Positions 63,385-64,000 of a stretch of DNA of 64,000 nucleotides are shown here, piece after piece. Numbering within the stretch: the first letter of the stretch is position 1; every line of letters starts with the position of its first letter. Below the pieces are notes generated by a model, which ran no database searches, was not told the DNA's origin, and worked only from the letters and a program-made list of their open reading frames with translations. The position numbers and the translations under genes were made by a program. Source of the stretch: Amycolatopsis sulphurea (GTDB taxonomy: Bacteria; Actinomycetota; Actinomycetes; Mycobacteriales; Pseudonocardiaceae); NCBI RefSeq assembly GCF_002564045.1, contig NZ_PDJK01000002.1, positions 2,232,001 through 2,296,000 on the forward strand, written 5' to 3'.

Positions 63385-64000
63385 ACGGGGTGGCCGGTGC
63401 GCTGGCCGCCTATCGCGACGGGGATCCGACGGCGGCCGCGCGGCTCGCCGGCCGGTCCGGCACCCGGCTCGGGGCCGAGCTGGCGCACTACCTCGGCCGC
63501 GCCGGCGCCGGTTCGGTCTACGACCAGCCCGCGGCGTTCACCGCGTTCATCCGCGGCGGCGGCAATGTGCGGTTGTACGAGCGGCTGAGCGAGGAACTGG
63601 CCACGACGTACGACGAGCTGCGGCCGGCCGCGATGCTGGATCTCGGCTGCGGGGACGGGCTCGCGGTCGCGCCCGCGTTGTCCCGCGCGCGGTTCCGGCC
63701 GACGCGGATCGACCTCGTCGAGCCCTCGGCGACGCTGCTGTCCGCGGTCGAAGTGCCTGGTGCGCAACGGTTCGCGCGGACCGCGCAGGAGTTCCTCGCC
63801 GCGAAAGGTTCCACGTGGAACCTTGCGCAATCGACCTTCGCCCTGCAGTCGATCCCGCCGGCCGACCGGGCGGAAGTGCTGCGGACCCTGTGCCCGCGAA
63901 CCGGCCGGCTGCTGCTCGCCGAGTTCGACGTCCCGGCGGAACCGGCGGACCAGACGGGGCACCTGCGTTCCCTGGCCGAGCGGTACGAACGGGGTCTCGC
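63369..64000 (+). CDS. SAM-dependent methyltransferase, 3' end beyond the window
   Basis: The ATG at 63369 lies inside the last codons of the kinase gene; 210 codons are visible. The N-terminal 80 residues are Ala/Gly-rich (LAGRSGTRLGAELAHYLGRAG), then YERLSEELATTYDELRPAAMLDLGCGDGLAVAPAL (motif I) and a motif II-like LVEPSATLLSAVEVPG, FALQSIPPADRAEVLRTLCPRTGRLLLAEFD. Substrate unknown. A parS-like palindrome sits inside the gene at 63808. Confidence 0.78.
   Translation, partial: MGAELNGVAGALAAYRDGDPTAAARLAGRSGTRLGAELAHYLGRAGAGSVYDQPAAFTAFIRGGGNVRLYERLSEELATTYDELRPAAMLDLGCGDGLAVAPALSRARFRPTRIDLVEPSATLLSAVEVPGAQRFARTAQEFLAAKGSTWNLAQSTFALQSIPPADRAEVLRTLCPRTGRLLLAEFDVPAEPADQTGHLRSLAERYERGL
63808..63821. 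promoter_or_regulatory. parS-like site 5, inside a coding region
   Basis: GTTCCACGTGGAAC, a perfect 14-bp palindrome with the parS core pattern, located in the methyltransferase gene, about 19 kb beyond parB. It is identical to the site at 25989. Confidence 0.62.

Overview
This 64-kb, GC-rich window looks like the replication-origin region of an actinobacterium, most likely a member of the Pseudonocardiaceae such as Amycolatopsis or a relative. The evidence is gene content and order (crgA, ppiA, gyrA, gyrB, dciA, recF, gnd, dnaN, oriC, dnaA, rpmH, rnpA, yidD, yidC, jag, rsmG, parA, parB, then cwlM, trxA, trxB, sigM, murJ, a nudix gene and pcnA), actinobacterial families (CrgA, DLW-39, DUF3566, DUF6049) and many GTG starts. 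The genus is inferred, not shown.

Layout. 1-8343: a cut-off gene at the left edge, crgA, a PH-domain protein, rhomboid protease, cyclophilin, a Lys/Ala-rich membrane protein, conserved hypotheticals, a PdxH-type oxidase, an SRPBCC gene truncated by an IS982-family remnant, and a methyltransferase. 8678-25645: a 17-kb integrative (probably conjugative) element inserted at the 3' end of tRNA-Ala(TGC). It carries a serine integrase at its right end, transfer genes (DUF2637, a membrane protein, a frameshifted HerA/TraG-type ATPase, a replication-relaxation protein), a primase-polymerase-like protein, two HTH regulators, an ACC deaminase/D-cysteine desulfhydrase-like enzyme and a type VII-like cassette (small WXG100-like protein, hydrolase, lipoprotein). 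25639-35832: tRNA-Ala, DLW-39, tRNA-Ile, DUF3566, gyrA, gyrB, dciA, recF, gnd and dnaN, all on the minus strand. 35833-36848: oriC with many DnaA boxes. 36849-44787: dnaA (minus), then rpmH-rnpA-yidD-yidC-jag-rsmG-parA-parB (plus), with parS sites in the rsmG/parA gaps. 44927-64000: ddl-like ligase, aminotransferase, GNAT, a skewed 1-kb non-coding region, cwlM, trxA, trxB, the sigM/anti-sigma pair, a pseudokinase, murJ, DUF6049, nudix, pcnA, a histidine kinase and a partial methyltransferase.

How the genes work together. The core carries out replication initiation (DnaA, DnaN, RecF, DciA, gyrase), origin segregation (ParA, ParB and five parS-like sites), membrane-protein insertion (YidC, YidD), thiol redox (TrxA/TrxB) and peptidoglycan synthesis (MurJ, CwlM, the pseudokinase). 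The most notable observation is at the element ends. An 8-bp repeat (GTGGACCT) at 8678 and 25638 lies in the same reading frame as the integrase. If the element circularises there, the integrase would lose its 20-residue tail read from the tRNA and gain a 35-codon tail encoded at the opposite end, which stops in an ATGA overlap with the first element gene. The original tRNA-Ala terminator appears to be stranded 17 kb away at 8577-8604.
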